DNA of 64,000 bases, from NCBI RefSeq assembly GCF_963675165.1, contig NC_087377.1:12386632-12450631 (forward strand), in the 5' to 3' direction. Positions 24,279 to 34,578 of this stretch are shown one piece after another. Every line of letters begins with the position of its first letter. Position 1 is the first letter of the stretch. Source of the DNA: Halichondria panicea (lineage: Eukaryota > Porifera > Demospongiae > Suberitida > Halichondriidae). Position numbers and translations under genes: made by a program. The notes under the pieces were generated by a model. The model did no database searches. It was not told the DNA's origin and saw only the letters and a list, made by a program, of their open reading frames with translations.

Positions 24279-26142
24279 ATGCAGCTACAAACAGTTATTA
24301 TTTGCAGCACCCAGCTGTTCGTACTGGCTGCTGGTGAGTGTTGCATGTGTGCATGTGGCTAGCTAGCTATATAAAACTTGAGCTATATACATTTACATTT
24401 TGGCAGCCACTCTGACATCCACTCCCACTGTGGCCTGTCCTGGTGACACTGTCACCTTCACCTGCACTCTGCCTGGTAGTCTCATACGATGGAAAGTCAC
24501 TCCTCCAAAAGTTCAAGGACCTTCGTTTAGATTGACTTTAATATTCACCGGTAGTGGAAATGTCGCTGTGACTGAGGGTAATCCAGCATTCCGTGGTGTT
24601 CTCACTGATTCCAGTAGAGGAATGCTCACTGCCACTCTCACCTCACTGTCTGAGGCCTCCATTGTAGAAGGTACTATGGCGTTGTGTGAGGGAGCAAGCT
24701 CACAAGAGGGTCCTCTCACTATCACTGTGGCTGGTGAGTGACTGATGGAGTGCATACATGCATGTACACATGCACTGTCAGTTTATCAATACAATCATGC
24801 ACAGATTCACCCTCCCCTCCACTGAATCCAAGGGTGTCCTCCTCAGCCCAAAATCAACTCAGCTCCTCTAATATCAATCTGGAGTGGGACCTTCCCTCCT
24901 CTACTGGTGGTGTGTCTGTCAGCTATGTCCTCACCATCTCTCCAACACCTCTCTCCGGGTCACCAGTCACCGTGGAGACCACCTCAGCACAGATAACTGT
25001 CTCCTACAACACTCCCTACAATGTGACAATAAGAGCTGTCAACTGTGCTGGAATGAGTGATGATGATGTGATGATTATGATTCTTCCTATTGGTTAGTTT
25101 CTATTATAGCTGATCTCTTAGTGTATAATATTGTTTGCTGCAGTTACCTGCCCCTCCAACCCAACACCTGCGAACAGAGTTACCATCAATAGTGCTCCGC
25201 CACTGCCTGCACTAGTATAGGATCAACACTGAGCTTCACTTGCAATGGAGAGACAGTACCAGCAACCTGTGAGAATGATGGACGGTGGTCACCTGATCCT
25301 ACCCGTTACGTCTGTCCCTCGGGTAAATTAATGGTAAATCACTGTCATGAATGTTACTATATAGCCCCTCCTCTCAGATGTCACCTGTGGCTTTCCTGTC
25401 GCACCTTCCAGAGGCAGTGTGGACGTTAAGGATCGGACATCACCCTTTTCGATAAACTCAGTGGTAAACTTATATTGTGACAAAGGACTATTCCTAGCTG
25501 GTGATATGTCCAGTACGTGTGAAAATGTGGGTGGAGTGGGAACTTGGAAGCCGGACACGAACATCACATGCAGAGATATGCCTGGTGAGAATGCCATTGG
25601 CTAAACTTTTTGTGTGTATTATACATCTAATTTACGTTTCACCGCAGTCAACTGCTCTCTACCCAAAAAGCCATCCAACGGAACTATAGTGAACTATGAG
25701 AGTTTGAATGAGACAGTGTCGGAGGGAACAGTGCTGACTTACCAGTGTGACAATGGACTCTCACTGACTGGACCCAACACCATCACTTGCACTAATGCTG
25801 GTGTCTGGAGTACTGAGCCTGAGGCAATCGTGTGTGTACTTGAATGTGAGTAGCGCATTTGTTAACGGTTGATTTCCTATCAATTTGTTTACCTTCTCCA
25901 TAGATTATATTTCCGCCACCTTATCCACTGGTGCTGCTATCGTTATAAGTGTGATCATCACTTTCATTGTGACTCTAGTCACTGGATTCCTCACTGGACT
26001 CTTAGTGATGCACCTTTGCTCCCGTAAGAAGGCAGCTGAAGGACAAGCTAACGTAGGACCCACTGTACCAGCTGGTCCTGTTTATGAGGAGGTGTCACCC
26101 AAAATGGAAATTGAGCTATATAGTAACCATGCAAGCATATGA
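24279..26142 (+). CDS. Receptor A: Ig-FN3-CCP-TM protein, one CCP exon frameshifted
   Basis: Exons: 24279-24333 (signal peptide), 24407-24733 (Ig-like, VACPGDTVTFTCTLPG), 24805-25092 (FN3, LEWDLPSSTGGVSVSYVLT), 25144-25322 (CCP1), 25378-25584 (CCP2), 25648-25845 (CCP3, LTYQCDNGLSLTGPNTITC) and 25904-26142 (membrane span, RKK stop-transfer, tail). All introns are phase 1. CCP1 carries two extra bases (CTAGTATAGG against CTAGTAGG in gene F, near 25212-25216), which brings a stop at once. Skipping that exon keeps the frame and gives about 437 residues. The tail has GPVYEEVSPK but ends ELYSNHASI, so the second tyrosine motif of its relatives (NQAYGPL) is lost. This is probably a cell-surface recognition receptor. 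It is either a recent pseudogene or a gene that uses exon skipping. The start is the Met that gives the more hydrophobic leader; another ATG lies at 24265 in a different frame. Confidence 0.75.
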
Positions 26143-28304
26143 ACCAGTGTATACGTAGGACTTTGAAAGTTTAACAGTGTCTGCATAATAATTTATAGCT
26201 TATCAGTTGTACATGCATAATTATAGCCAAGGTTTTATATAATAGCAACTTTATTCAATCATCGTGTCTGTTGTTTTGTAAACAATTATAATATTAACAC
26301 TTGAGAACTGAATGTAAACAGTAGCACAAATCAATGTATACATCTCAACCATCACAACAATCATGACAATGCCTGTGTCAGCAACAATTATATGCAGTTA
26401 TCGTTCTGTTAAAATGTGTTCAGGAATATAATAATAATAATTATGTTTGTTGCCCAGTGATTTGGCAGATCAAAGCAATCCAGTGCTCAATATATTATGG
26501 CATGGTGCATCACTACCATAGCAACTATATATATTGCACTGCATTATATGGCATAATGCACTGGGATTATATGCACTTGCACTGTGTGTAAATGCAGTAG
26601 ATCTCTGTAAGAGATATCCATTTGGGACTTATGCCCCACCATCCCACCCAATAATTCATTTGGTCCCTTTTATTGGCTACTACTTTTAAAAGTGGTAAGA
26701 AAACCTACTATGGAATTCAGCAAAACTAATGAATACACTAAATTCCTTCAAAACACATGTCTTTTATTTACGATTTATATGACCAGTCAGACGAGTTTAA
26801 CGTCATTGGGCAACATGTTGCACTCTGCATGGCTGGGCAATAATTATATACAGCACCACATGCAGTCAAAAGAGTATAATTAACATGAATGTTAAATGTC
26901 TCCATGCATATGCTGATGATTGCAGCAAGGGTATAGAACACACACTCATGCATGCATGCACAGATCTAGAACACAGTACATTGGGTACAAAGCTAAGTAA
27001 CTTCTAGCCAGTTCTAGGTCGATTGTTCTGGATCGTTACAGTTCCAGTGAATTATACTATATCAGGGGGCATGTGATTCATATACGGATGGTCCCAGAGC
27101 CACTTTGTAGACTTCTGTATGCATGACCACCATGCACATTACCACCATACTATACCAAATTATATTACCTTTATCCCATACCCCACTGCATGCACCATAA
27201 ACTTCTAGTACACAGTAACAAGTATACATTACACACCATAATTATTAGTTACAATCTTTACTTTAACATGCAGGAAAATTGGAACTTTAAAACAACTCTA
27301 TACACGGTAAACACAACAAGCACACCGATAACAATATGTAATGCCAATACTGACAATAAACTATAGGTACTATAAATTATATTAGCACTTATAGCTGGAG
27401 TATTGCTGACTCAGCACTTTACAACCCTCATAAAGAAACAGTGTAGCTCCGCTTTGCAGGGTTGCCTGATTCTGGGAATTTCTCCACTCTATACTGCATT
27501 CTATCTAGATTGTACTCAGCTTGTGTCAGTTAGCTCTAGCTGTGTAGTTTGGCAAAAACGGGCCGGGATCGGTACGTTCTGGCGCAAATCAAAAAATTAA
27601 AGTTATCACTGCTCGGACTGGAAGCGACTTGGCCTATCCACCAAGTTTTCGCTGGATAATAGTCCCATGGCCATCTGTTAGTGTGTGTAATTAGTTTGAA
27701 TCAGTCTTGTTTTGTTCGTGCGTTACACGCCCTTTTACCTGATGCACTTTGTTGTCTGACGGAGTTCGGCGACTTACTCTATCTGCTGCTCCACAGCAGT
27801 GTGAGTTCTCAAGATAAATGCCAGTAATTTGGACCCCATGCCAGTTATTGGGGATATGTTGTTGCTACTTGAAAGAGAACTCAGTATACATGTCTACAGT
27901 TCCAGTGTGGAAACAGGATGACATTGTTGCATGGTCATGGTCCTAAAATACTCACATTTCTTAGCAAGAAGACTGCTGTAACTTCACTATAATTATATAT
28001 AAACTATTAGCTAATGTCATGTGTGCATGCACAGTTCAGATTCAGTCTGCTGCAGTTCACTGTTGTCTCTCACTCACTGTCGTGTGACGACAGCAGTCCA
28101 CTTGCATTTTCCAACATTTACAATAATTATTAAATTATTAAATGTTAATTTGTGGTAGTTAATCTATTCCCAAAGACCATGGCTATACATGTATGTACTG
28201 ATTCATGCAGTTCATCATAATTATTTGAGTATAATAATATATTTGAAGTCATTATATTAAACACATTTGGGGTAACGTAACCTTATTATGGTATAATTAT
28301 ATAT

Positions 28305-28366
28305 AACCTCCGAATAGCGGACAAAACCCCCTGCACCAACTTATCCGTTATTCGGAGGTTCCACTG
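28305..28366. repeat. Short Tigger-type palindrome
   Basis: AACCTCCGAATAGCGGA faces TCCGTTATTCGGAGGTT, followed by CCACTG. This is the two ends of a pogo/Tigger-like MITE joined with a short centre; compare the relic at 11188-11571. Confidence 0.7.
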
Positions 28367-28795
28367 TATATAAATGCCATGATTGAAGTGTGAACCACAT
28401 GCATACATGATAACTACATACATAATTATATTGGTGTATAAATCTTCAAAATATCTTCCCAAGTGGAAGCTCTGAGTGATCATCAAGATTAGATTTCCAT
28501 AGGTCAACCGTCCCGGATTAGTGGAGGCTCTATGTGTCCCGCCGGCCTATATAAATTAAATTATATATACCTGAAATGTCCTGGATTTATAGGCCATGCA
28601 GAGAAGCAGGAAACTCATGAAATCAATACATTTGGAGCCATCTTAGTAGCAGCTGTTGTATAATTATGGAGCTATTTTGCCAAACTACAAAGAAGCATGG
28701 ATAAAAAGATTATGAGCTTGAATATTGTGTAAAACTGCATATGCTACATGATCTGAGGCTAAAAGGATGCACGTCGGCAATGAATTACCTCGTGA

Positions 28796-28848
28796 CCAGG
28801 CAATTCATTGCCTACAACCAAAATTATTGTAGGCAATGAATTGCCTGG
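28796..28848. repeat. Perfect 22 bp stem hairpin
   Basis: CCAGGCAATTCATTGCCTAC and the mirror-complement at the right end form a 22 bp stem with a loop of about 9 bases (CCAAAATTA). Nearby GGCAATGAATTACCT and TTGCCTGG extend the similarity. It is probably a MITE core; a structured RNA cannot be ruled out. Confidence 0.75.
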
Positions 28849-29139
28849 AAGTTGCCTGGTGCATGTTATAATATTGTATGGTGGCCTTAAAGTGTAGATA
28901 CTGGCACTGCTATATATGAGTTTCCCGTGATTATGCCTGCATGCATACAATAAGTAAAAATTAATGTTCAGCATGATATCATGTGTGTATATTAGCAATA
29001 AGTTTAGTAGCTTTCTATTTATGTTAATATGTATAGCTTTGACACGTACATGTTGAGGCATCAGCACTCGCAGGCAGTACGTGCTTTCATTACAAAAGTT
29101 CTCAGCAAATATTTAATCTTTTATTCCTTCACAATCACT

Positions 29140-30285
29140 TCAACTGATGTATATTTCCATGAGCTGAAGTCCAATATTAGTGTGTATGCTGGGATTATAG
29201 AAGCACATTCGTAGCTCAATGTCATCAGTAGTTGGAGTTGATAGAGTTTTCGTAAACCACGGAGGATTGTTGTTATTGTAACATGTGTTAAGGCTAGATT
29301 GACCATCCTACAACGCATTATCGGGATGCAAACGAAACGGGTTTACATTATAGTTATTAGATGTGGCCACACTATCACAAAAGTAGTCATTTCCGACAAA
29401 TGGAGGTGAACCAAAAGTGTTCCCCTCATCACAAGGACAGCGCACGTGAGCGTCAGTATCACCACTGGTTCCATTAAAATGACCACTAGCAAACGTCCAG
29501 ATATGTGTGCGTGGAGATTGTCCATGCGTGACACTGAGTCCATCGACATATGCAACATCGATAGTATTCCTACCTGCAGAATGGTATCCAGCGAATGCGT
29601 AGTTGTGTCCAAACCGATAACCTATTGCTCTCCCACATACTTACCTGTATTGGACACCACCCACTGGAAACATGACAGATGAGCAAAGGCCAGCAGACAA
29701 TTGTGTACGACCACATGATCTTATCGAATAGTCTGTCAGTTGAAGTCCTTGAGGGCATTGTGTTGGTTGGGATTGGTCATATTAATGTAGGCCACTCTCG
29801 CCCATCCTGGTCCACCGCAAGTGTCAGAAGCACTTGGTGGGTCTGTGGTCATTGCTGTTGGTTTGCTGGTAGCAGCAGTTGTTGCTTCGATGGTTGATGT
29901 GGCTGCTGTTGGCATGCACGTACTTGGCACCGATGCACTTGCATTTCCTTCAGCATCTGTACTGTCTAGTTAAGAGAGACAGATTATTGTAGTTACATGC
30001 GTGGATAGCACACAAACTCTTTGAGCTTTTTACTGTGAGCATAATTGTTACTTACGTACCCTGTAATCTGTCGGCAATAGTTTCCAGTGCTTTACGAATG
30101 TGTTCCAGCTCTGATAGATATTCAAGTGATTCTCTAATCTTTGTCAGCTCTGTCTCGGTTCCACTGGAGCAGGTTTGGCTCCTAACACAGCAGGTGCTCG
30201 GTTGGTTCCAGGCTGATCCCAGACCAAGGAGGCAGCAAAATATTAGGAGTACAAAAGACATAGCTAGTATAATTATAGTCTCCAC
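29140..30285 (-). pseudogene. Secreted sponge/cnidarian-type GWARVAYINMT-domain protein, disabled
   Basis: Two minus-strand exons: 30060-30285 and 29140-29965. The first gives a signal peptide (MSFVLLIFCCLLGLGSA; an upstream Met adds eight residues) and a short helical segment (ESLEYLSELEHIRKALETI) that may oligomerise. The second gives a Thr/Ala linker (TSTIEATTAATSKPTA) and a globular domain with GGPGWARVAYINMTNPNQ, CPQGLQL, VCGRAIGY, DVAYVDGLSVTHG, RTHIWTFASG, CPCDEGNTFGSPPF and IELRMCF near the end. I recognise this domain from sponge and cnidarian secreted or lectin-like proteins; its ligand is not known to me. There are three lesions: a 2-base insertion near 29759 (CAACACAATG for CAACAATG), a TAA before VCGRA (about 29645), and a TAG where GCG-TTG-TGG-GAT is expected (about 29288). 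Everything else stays in frame, so the loss is recent. Confidence 0.7.
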
Positions 30286-31210
30286 GGGAATAATTGAGTA
30301 GTGTCGTAAGTGTGGTGATAATCAGTCGGATACGGTTTGCTGTATAGCTGTGCAATTTATCAGAGATTGAAGAGAGAGGGATATGAAACTTGATGACGTG
30401 TACATACAATCCGTGTTGCCCAAAATGGGCGTGGTACATTGTCTTTACTGCAAGTTCTATGTAAAATCATGTAAAATACTTTGTGGAACTGTATCTCTGG
30501 ACTTGCTGCTACATATAGAACAAAGTTGATATTAAATGCAAGAGTGGACCTTTGGGAAGTGCAACAGCTCCTCAGCTAAAAGCCAAGAGACAGCTTGTTC
30601 TATCACTTCAACTTTTTTGACCTCTTGTACTTGTCCTGGAGCACAATTTTGCTAAATTGTACACTAAAAATCGATTATATATACTTTCAGCATCAGAGCA
30701 ATCTAGCCTTTGAGACAGGCACCAGTACATAGAATACATAGCTAACATTAAAACTCATCACTGAACCATCTTATGAAAACCAACTTGCTTTCTGCTACAG
30801 TCCCACAAAGGCTAGTATAGCCAATAAACCAGGGAATCTGGCGTTCTGGATTTTATTGCCACCAAATATATTTTAAAACAATCTGTGGCTAGTCAATTAT
30901 ATGATCATAATACTTCAAGTGAGTCATCCAGCTTCCCATGGGGCTGTTTTGTTTTATTTACAAATTAAACCGCCATTTTTATAGCAGCGCGGAGTGCCTA
31001 AACTTTTTACTCTGTTTTACATTGAGCACATAAGCTCATGTGATCTAGTTTCATATCCCCTTCTCTTCAATCTTTGAATTTATAGACTTAATTTTCACTT
31101 TGAAACACCCACATGTAACATGACACGTAGAGGTAATACACAGGACAATTCAAATTAAGATTTTTGTAAAGTCTCCATGGGAATAGGTGAGTAGTGTCAT
31201 ACGTGTGGTG

Positions 31211-31681
31211 CAGTGGCGGATCCAGAGGAGGGTCCATGGGGTCCCTTGACCCCCCTTTTGAAGTTAACTTTAGAAGGCTTAATGACACCAGCTAGCTATT
31301 TATCAGTTTTTTAGCTATTGTAATTTGATTCAATGATTGTACCTGTTGTTTTGATGTATCAACTGCCAAAGGAGTGTTCAGGTTAGCCTAGGCTAGAGCT
31401 AGTTAGCTGTTTGTGGCAGCTAGCTAGCTCTACGCAAGTCTATTATGGGACTTCCCCTGACTGAGTATGGGATTTTCCCTAGTCACGTGTGACCGGTAGC
31501 TAGCTCTACGCAAGTCTATTATGGGACTTCCCCTGGCTGAGGTATGGGATTTTCCCTAGTCACGTGTGACCGGAAGTGGGAGTAACCCCAAAAATTCACG
31601 CTGTGCGCGACTTTTAAAAAACTCACGCTGCGTGCTCATTAGTTTGGAACCCCCCTTTCATTTTTTTTGGATCCGCCACTG
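31211..31681. mobile_element. CAGTGGCGGATCC element with 5 bp duplication
   Basis: The termini are CAGTGGCGGATCCA and TGGATCCGCCACTG. The target duplication is TGGTG (31206-31210 and 31682-31686). Removing the element restores the continuous GTGTGGTGATAATC seen at 30317. Inside, a unit of about 75 bp (CTCTACGCAAGTCTATTATG to CACGTGTGACCGG) is tandemly duplicated at about 31426-31497 and 31502-31573. Confidence 0.9.
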
Positions 31682-31712
31682 TGGTGATAATCAGTCGGAT
31701 ACGGTTTGCTGT

Positions 31713-31996
31713 CAGGGGTGGATCCAGGATTCTTGATAGGGGGAGCTAAAAATATTTTACTAAAAAAAAAGGTTGTCTGTTTTTCAAGCACAACGTGTTT
31801 CCTGCATGACTCATCAATAATTGTTCATGCTCAGTAATAAACTGGGTGCATGTGGCAATGATAATGTGACCGTATCTACGTGCTATCCAGTGCATGCAGT
31901 GAGTTGATAGCTAGCTCTAGATTCTATTTTTCAGGCTTGTCATCAAGGCCAGGGGGTGCTCAAGCCCCCAAAGCTCCCCCACTGGATCTGCCACTG
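31713..31996. mobile_element. Second CAG...CTG element with 5 bp duplication
   Basis: The termini are CAGGGGTGGATCCAG and CTGGATCTGCCACTG. The target duplication is GCTGT (31708-31712 and 31997-32001). Removing it restores TTTGCTGTAGCTGTGC, close to the 30340 copy. Confidence 0.88.
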
Positions 31997-32279
31997 GCTG
32001 TAGCTGTGCAATTTATAGACTTAATTTGCACTTTGAAACACCAACACGTATAACATGACACGTAGAGGTAATACACAGGACAATTCAAATTAAGATTTTT
32101 GTATTTGTCTACACAAGATAATTAAAGATTTCCCTGTTTGTAAAAGCTAGTGACATTTACGAAAAAATAAAAGAAATTCTGAGAATGTTTTGTGAGCATT
32201 GCATGGTTATTTTGCAACAATAAAATCAAAAGTGGTCTAAAAAAACAGTCTACACACACACACGCACACACACGTGCAG

Positions 32280-32340
32280 ACACGCACACACACAAACATA
32301 CTACCGTATACCTCGCTTGCGCATGTGCATCGAGGCCTAA
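32280..32340. repeat. Fragment of the CCTCGGTG MITE end
   Basis: CACACACA then ACCGTATACCTCGCTTGCGC, ATCGAGGC. This is only the proximal end of the element in reverse orientation. Confidence 0.65.
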
Positions 32341-32359
32341 TAACTTTTTACAGCAACAG

Positions 32360-32755
32360 TATATTCACTCACCCAGGTTAGCACAGAGGCTCAGGGTCAT
32401 ATCTCCTCCATGTAGTTGGTACAGTACAACAGTAGGACCCGGTTAGAGTGAGCTAGGTTGGTCACTCTGTAGTTTAGTCTGATGATCTGAGAACCATTCC
32501 TGTTAATGTAGAACTGCTGTCCTGGTTCACCACCATTGTTCAATCCCACCATGCAGGATATGTCCACTGTCCTAATGGTCCATTACCACTAGTTGTTGTC
32601 AGCACCATTTCTACAGAAGGTAGTGAGGTCAGTGAGACAGGTGAGAGAAGGGAGACCACCAATGATTATGTAACTCTCTCCAATGTCAGTGATGAAGATC
32701 TCAGAATTGTTAGTCCAGCCTTTATATCTGTTTGGAAGTTGTTCCATTAATGATC
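32360..32755 (-). pseudogene. Remnant of a sponge surface-protein ectodomain
   Basis: The minus strand reads LPNRYKGWTNNSEIFITDIG, IIIGGLPSLTCLTDLTTFCR, then GGEPGQQFYINRNGSQIIRL and RVLLLYCTNYM, with stops and frame changes between them. The pattern (a C..C pair, NNGGEPGQQFYINR, IIRLNYR) is that of an Ig-like ectodomain family that I associate with sponge multigene receptors. Stops after GADNN and in the MEEI region show that it is inactive. No other exons are found nearby. Confidence 0.5.
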
Positions 32756-33541
32756 CTTACCCACCCAGAGCTAGTCTGGGGCCAAACCTTTTTTAGAGGG
32801 GGGAGGGGGAAGAGCTCTCTTGATTTTGCCCCCGAGCTATTAGGTCTGGCCCCCAGACCAGCCTAGAGCATGCAGCAAATCTTGGTCCACACCACTCCTC
32901 TGAGTCCTCAGAGACACCATCAGTTCACTGTCCCTCACTCGCTGTCCTGCAGGTGGTATCTCCATGCACGGCAGCTCTCCGCCGGATTGGTTTAATAGGT
33001 CGGAATTGTCCTCCTGTGACTTGTCTCATTCATGCGCATCTTCATAATCATGACATTCTTATACACAAAATAGAAATATATAGTGGTACAACAATTAGAT
33101 CTTTGAACCTGCAAAAGAGAAAATGCTGAAAAAATAAAACTCGTGAATATTTATTTATAAGGGGCCACAATACGCTTAAATTAACAGTATAATGCTCACT
33201 GAAGCATGTAACAACGTATGCATTGTTTCGAATTTTAGCCCAGTGACAGGAGAAGTCCTTAGAGGAGCCAGTGCTAATGTATAGGCGGGAGCACGACTGC
33301 ATGGACATCGCTGCTAACGGTGTTTGTGGAGGTATGTACATTTTTAATCAGAAGCTGGTGCAGTGATCACAATGTTGTACAGCTGGGAGTGTGAGGAAGA
33401 AGTCAGACTGCTCATTTCCTTGACGGCCAGCAGCTATTTCTGAAACTGCTGACTAGACACAATAATAAGCGCCGACTCAGCACATTTATATGTCGGCGCG
33501 GCAGCTACACCCGGCGACCTTGAGCTACTAATGGGATAATA
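32756..33541. other. Intergenic, no gene seen
   Basis: Low-information sequence. The open frames at 33048-33341 and 33434-33616 show no domain. A small inverted pair GGTCTGGGGC / GCCCCAGAC lies near 32770-32860. Confidence 0.45.
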
Positions 33542-34576
33542 GCCTCGATCCCAGGCCGAGTTTTCGCTTTTATAACGGTTAGGCAAACATTCTGACAAAT
33601 GGATATTCTCGTTCACTTTCGTGACATTTATATTCGTGTACTATTGTGTACTAGAAGTCAGTTCCCGTTTTATCATTATTGGAATCGATTGGAATGGCTC
33701 TTAGCTGAAGCTTCTCTCTTCTCTGAAGCTTATTCTGAAGACTGAACAACAAGGGAAGAGGTATAAAGCTTTGTCAAGCTTGTTAAGGTCAGATATTTTT
33801 GTGTGGGCCCTATGGCCGGCTATGCTATCAAGTCTTGTTCATGTTTGGCAAGAATGTAGGTAGACTATAGTTTCATCATTAATATGGTGGATCAAGTGAA
33901 GAGTGTGAGCTAGAGAACTTGGTGCTGCCATCATCAGCTCGTCGACAATGACACTATAACCGAGAAATTTAATATGTATAGATCTACACGTATTTAAAAT
34001 GTCTACTTCTCTGTACAGGAGCAATGGCTAATATCCAGCTATCCCAACAGTGCTCCTCTTGGCTATACTAACGGACGAGACTGGACAGTTTGAGGTAAGG
34101 GTTTAACCGTCTTTGGTTTCTTTAATATTGTCCTATACTCACAGACACAGGACTGGAGTATGACCTGCTCATTCGAGCGTTGCTGGGTAGCTCAGAGACA
34201 TCAAGAGAATCTACGTTTTCTCAAGCAATGAGTTACGAGTTGGGGCCTAGAATCAGAGAAGTCCAGCAGCCTGCTAAATCTTTTTGAAACGTAATTTGAA
34301 GGCATTCAATCATCCTGAAGTTGCCCTGGGTCACTGTAATTGTGCTGCAGCACAACTGGCAACTCCCCAGGCCTTTGTGAAGCAGCTCCCTATGTGCATC
34401 TTTTGTGTACTCACTCTGTGCATTTTCTGTGTACAAATTTCTATTATTGATTTATTAAATATTTTTGCCGACCACAAATATACAATGAAAATTTTACGCA
34501 TGCGCAGACAACTAGTACCAGGCCCAGTTGTTTGCCTAACCGTTATAAAAGCGAAAACTCGGCCTGGGATCGAGGC
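33542..34576. mobile_element. 1.03 kb TA-flanked transposon (GCCTCG family) next to gene B
   Basis: The left end GCCTCGATCCCAGGCCGAGT and the right end are identical reverse complements over about 48 bp, through TATAACGGTTAGGCAAACA. TA lies at both outer edges (33540-33541 and 34577-34578). No transposase frame is seen. The ATG codons of receptor gene B start at 34579, right after the right-hand TA. Confidence 0.85.
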
Positions 34577-34578
34577 TA

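Larger units (their letters stand above)
26143..29139. other. Intergenic, repeat relics only
   Basis: No gene is supported. 26480-26830 is the inverted copy of 19498-19850. About 27062-27120 matches pieces near 35447-35580 (GGGGGCATGTGATTCA, GATGGTCCCAGAGCCACT). About 28970-29095 is a distal fragment of the CCTCGGTG MITE. Confidence 0.6.
30286..32110. repeat. Duplicated 5' flank of the secreted-protein gene, split by nested MITEs
   Basis: 30290-30360 (GAGTAGTGTCG, GATAATCAGTCGGATACGGT, TAGCTGTGCAATTTAT) recurs at 31190-32015. There it is interrupted by two CAG...CTG elements. The block GACACGTAGAGGTAATACAC is also present twice, at about 31120 and 32055. The array shows a tandem duplication followed by two insertions. 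Confidence 0.75.

Noticed and set aside
24513-24755. Minus-strand open frame opposite the Ig exon of receptor A (and similar ones opposite B, E and F)
   Set aside because: They follow from codon use on the sense strand; there is no homology or signal of their own.
29575-29650. A 71-base intron (GTAAGT...CTGCAG) that would remove one of the stops in the secreted-protein pseudogene
   Set aside because: Removing it changes the frame and meets another stop at once, and the removed part encodes conserved VCGRAIGY, so it is coding sequence.
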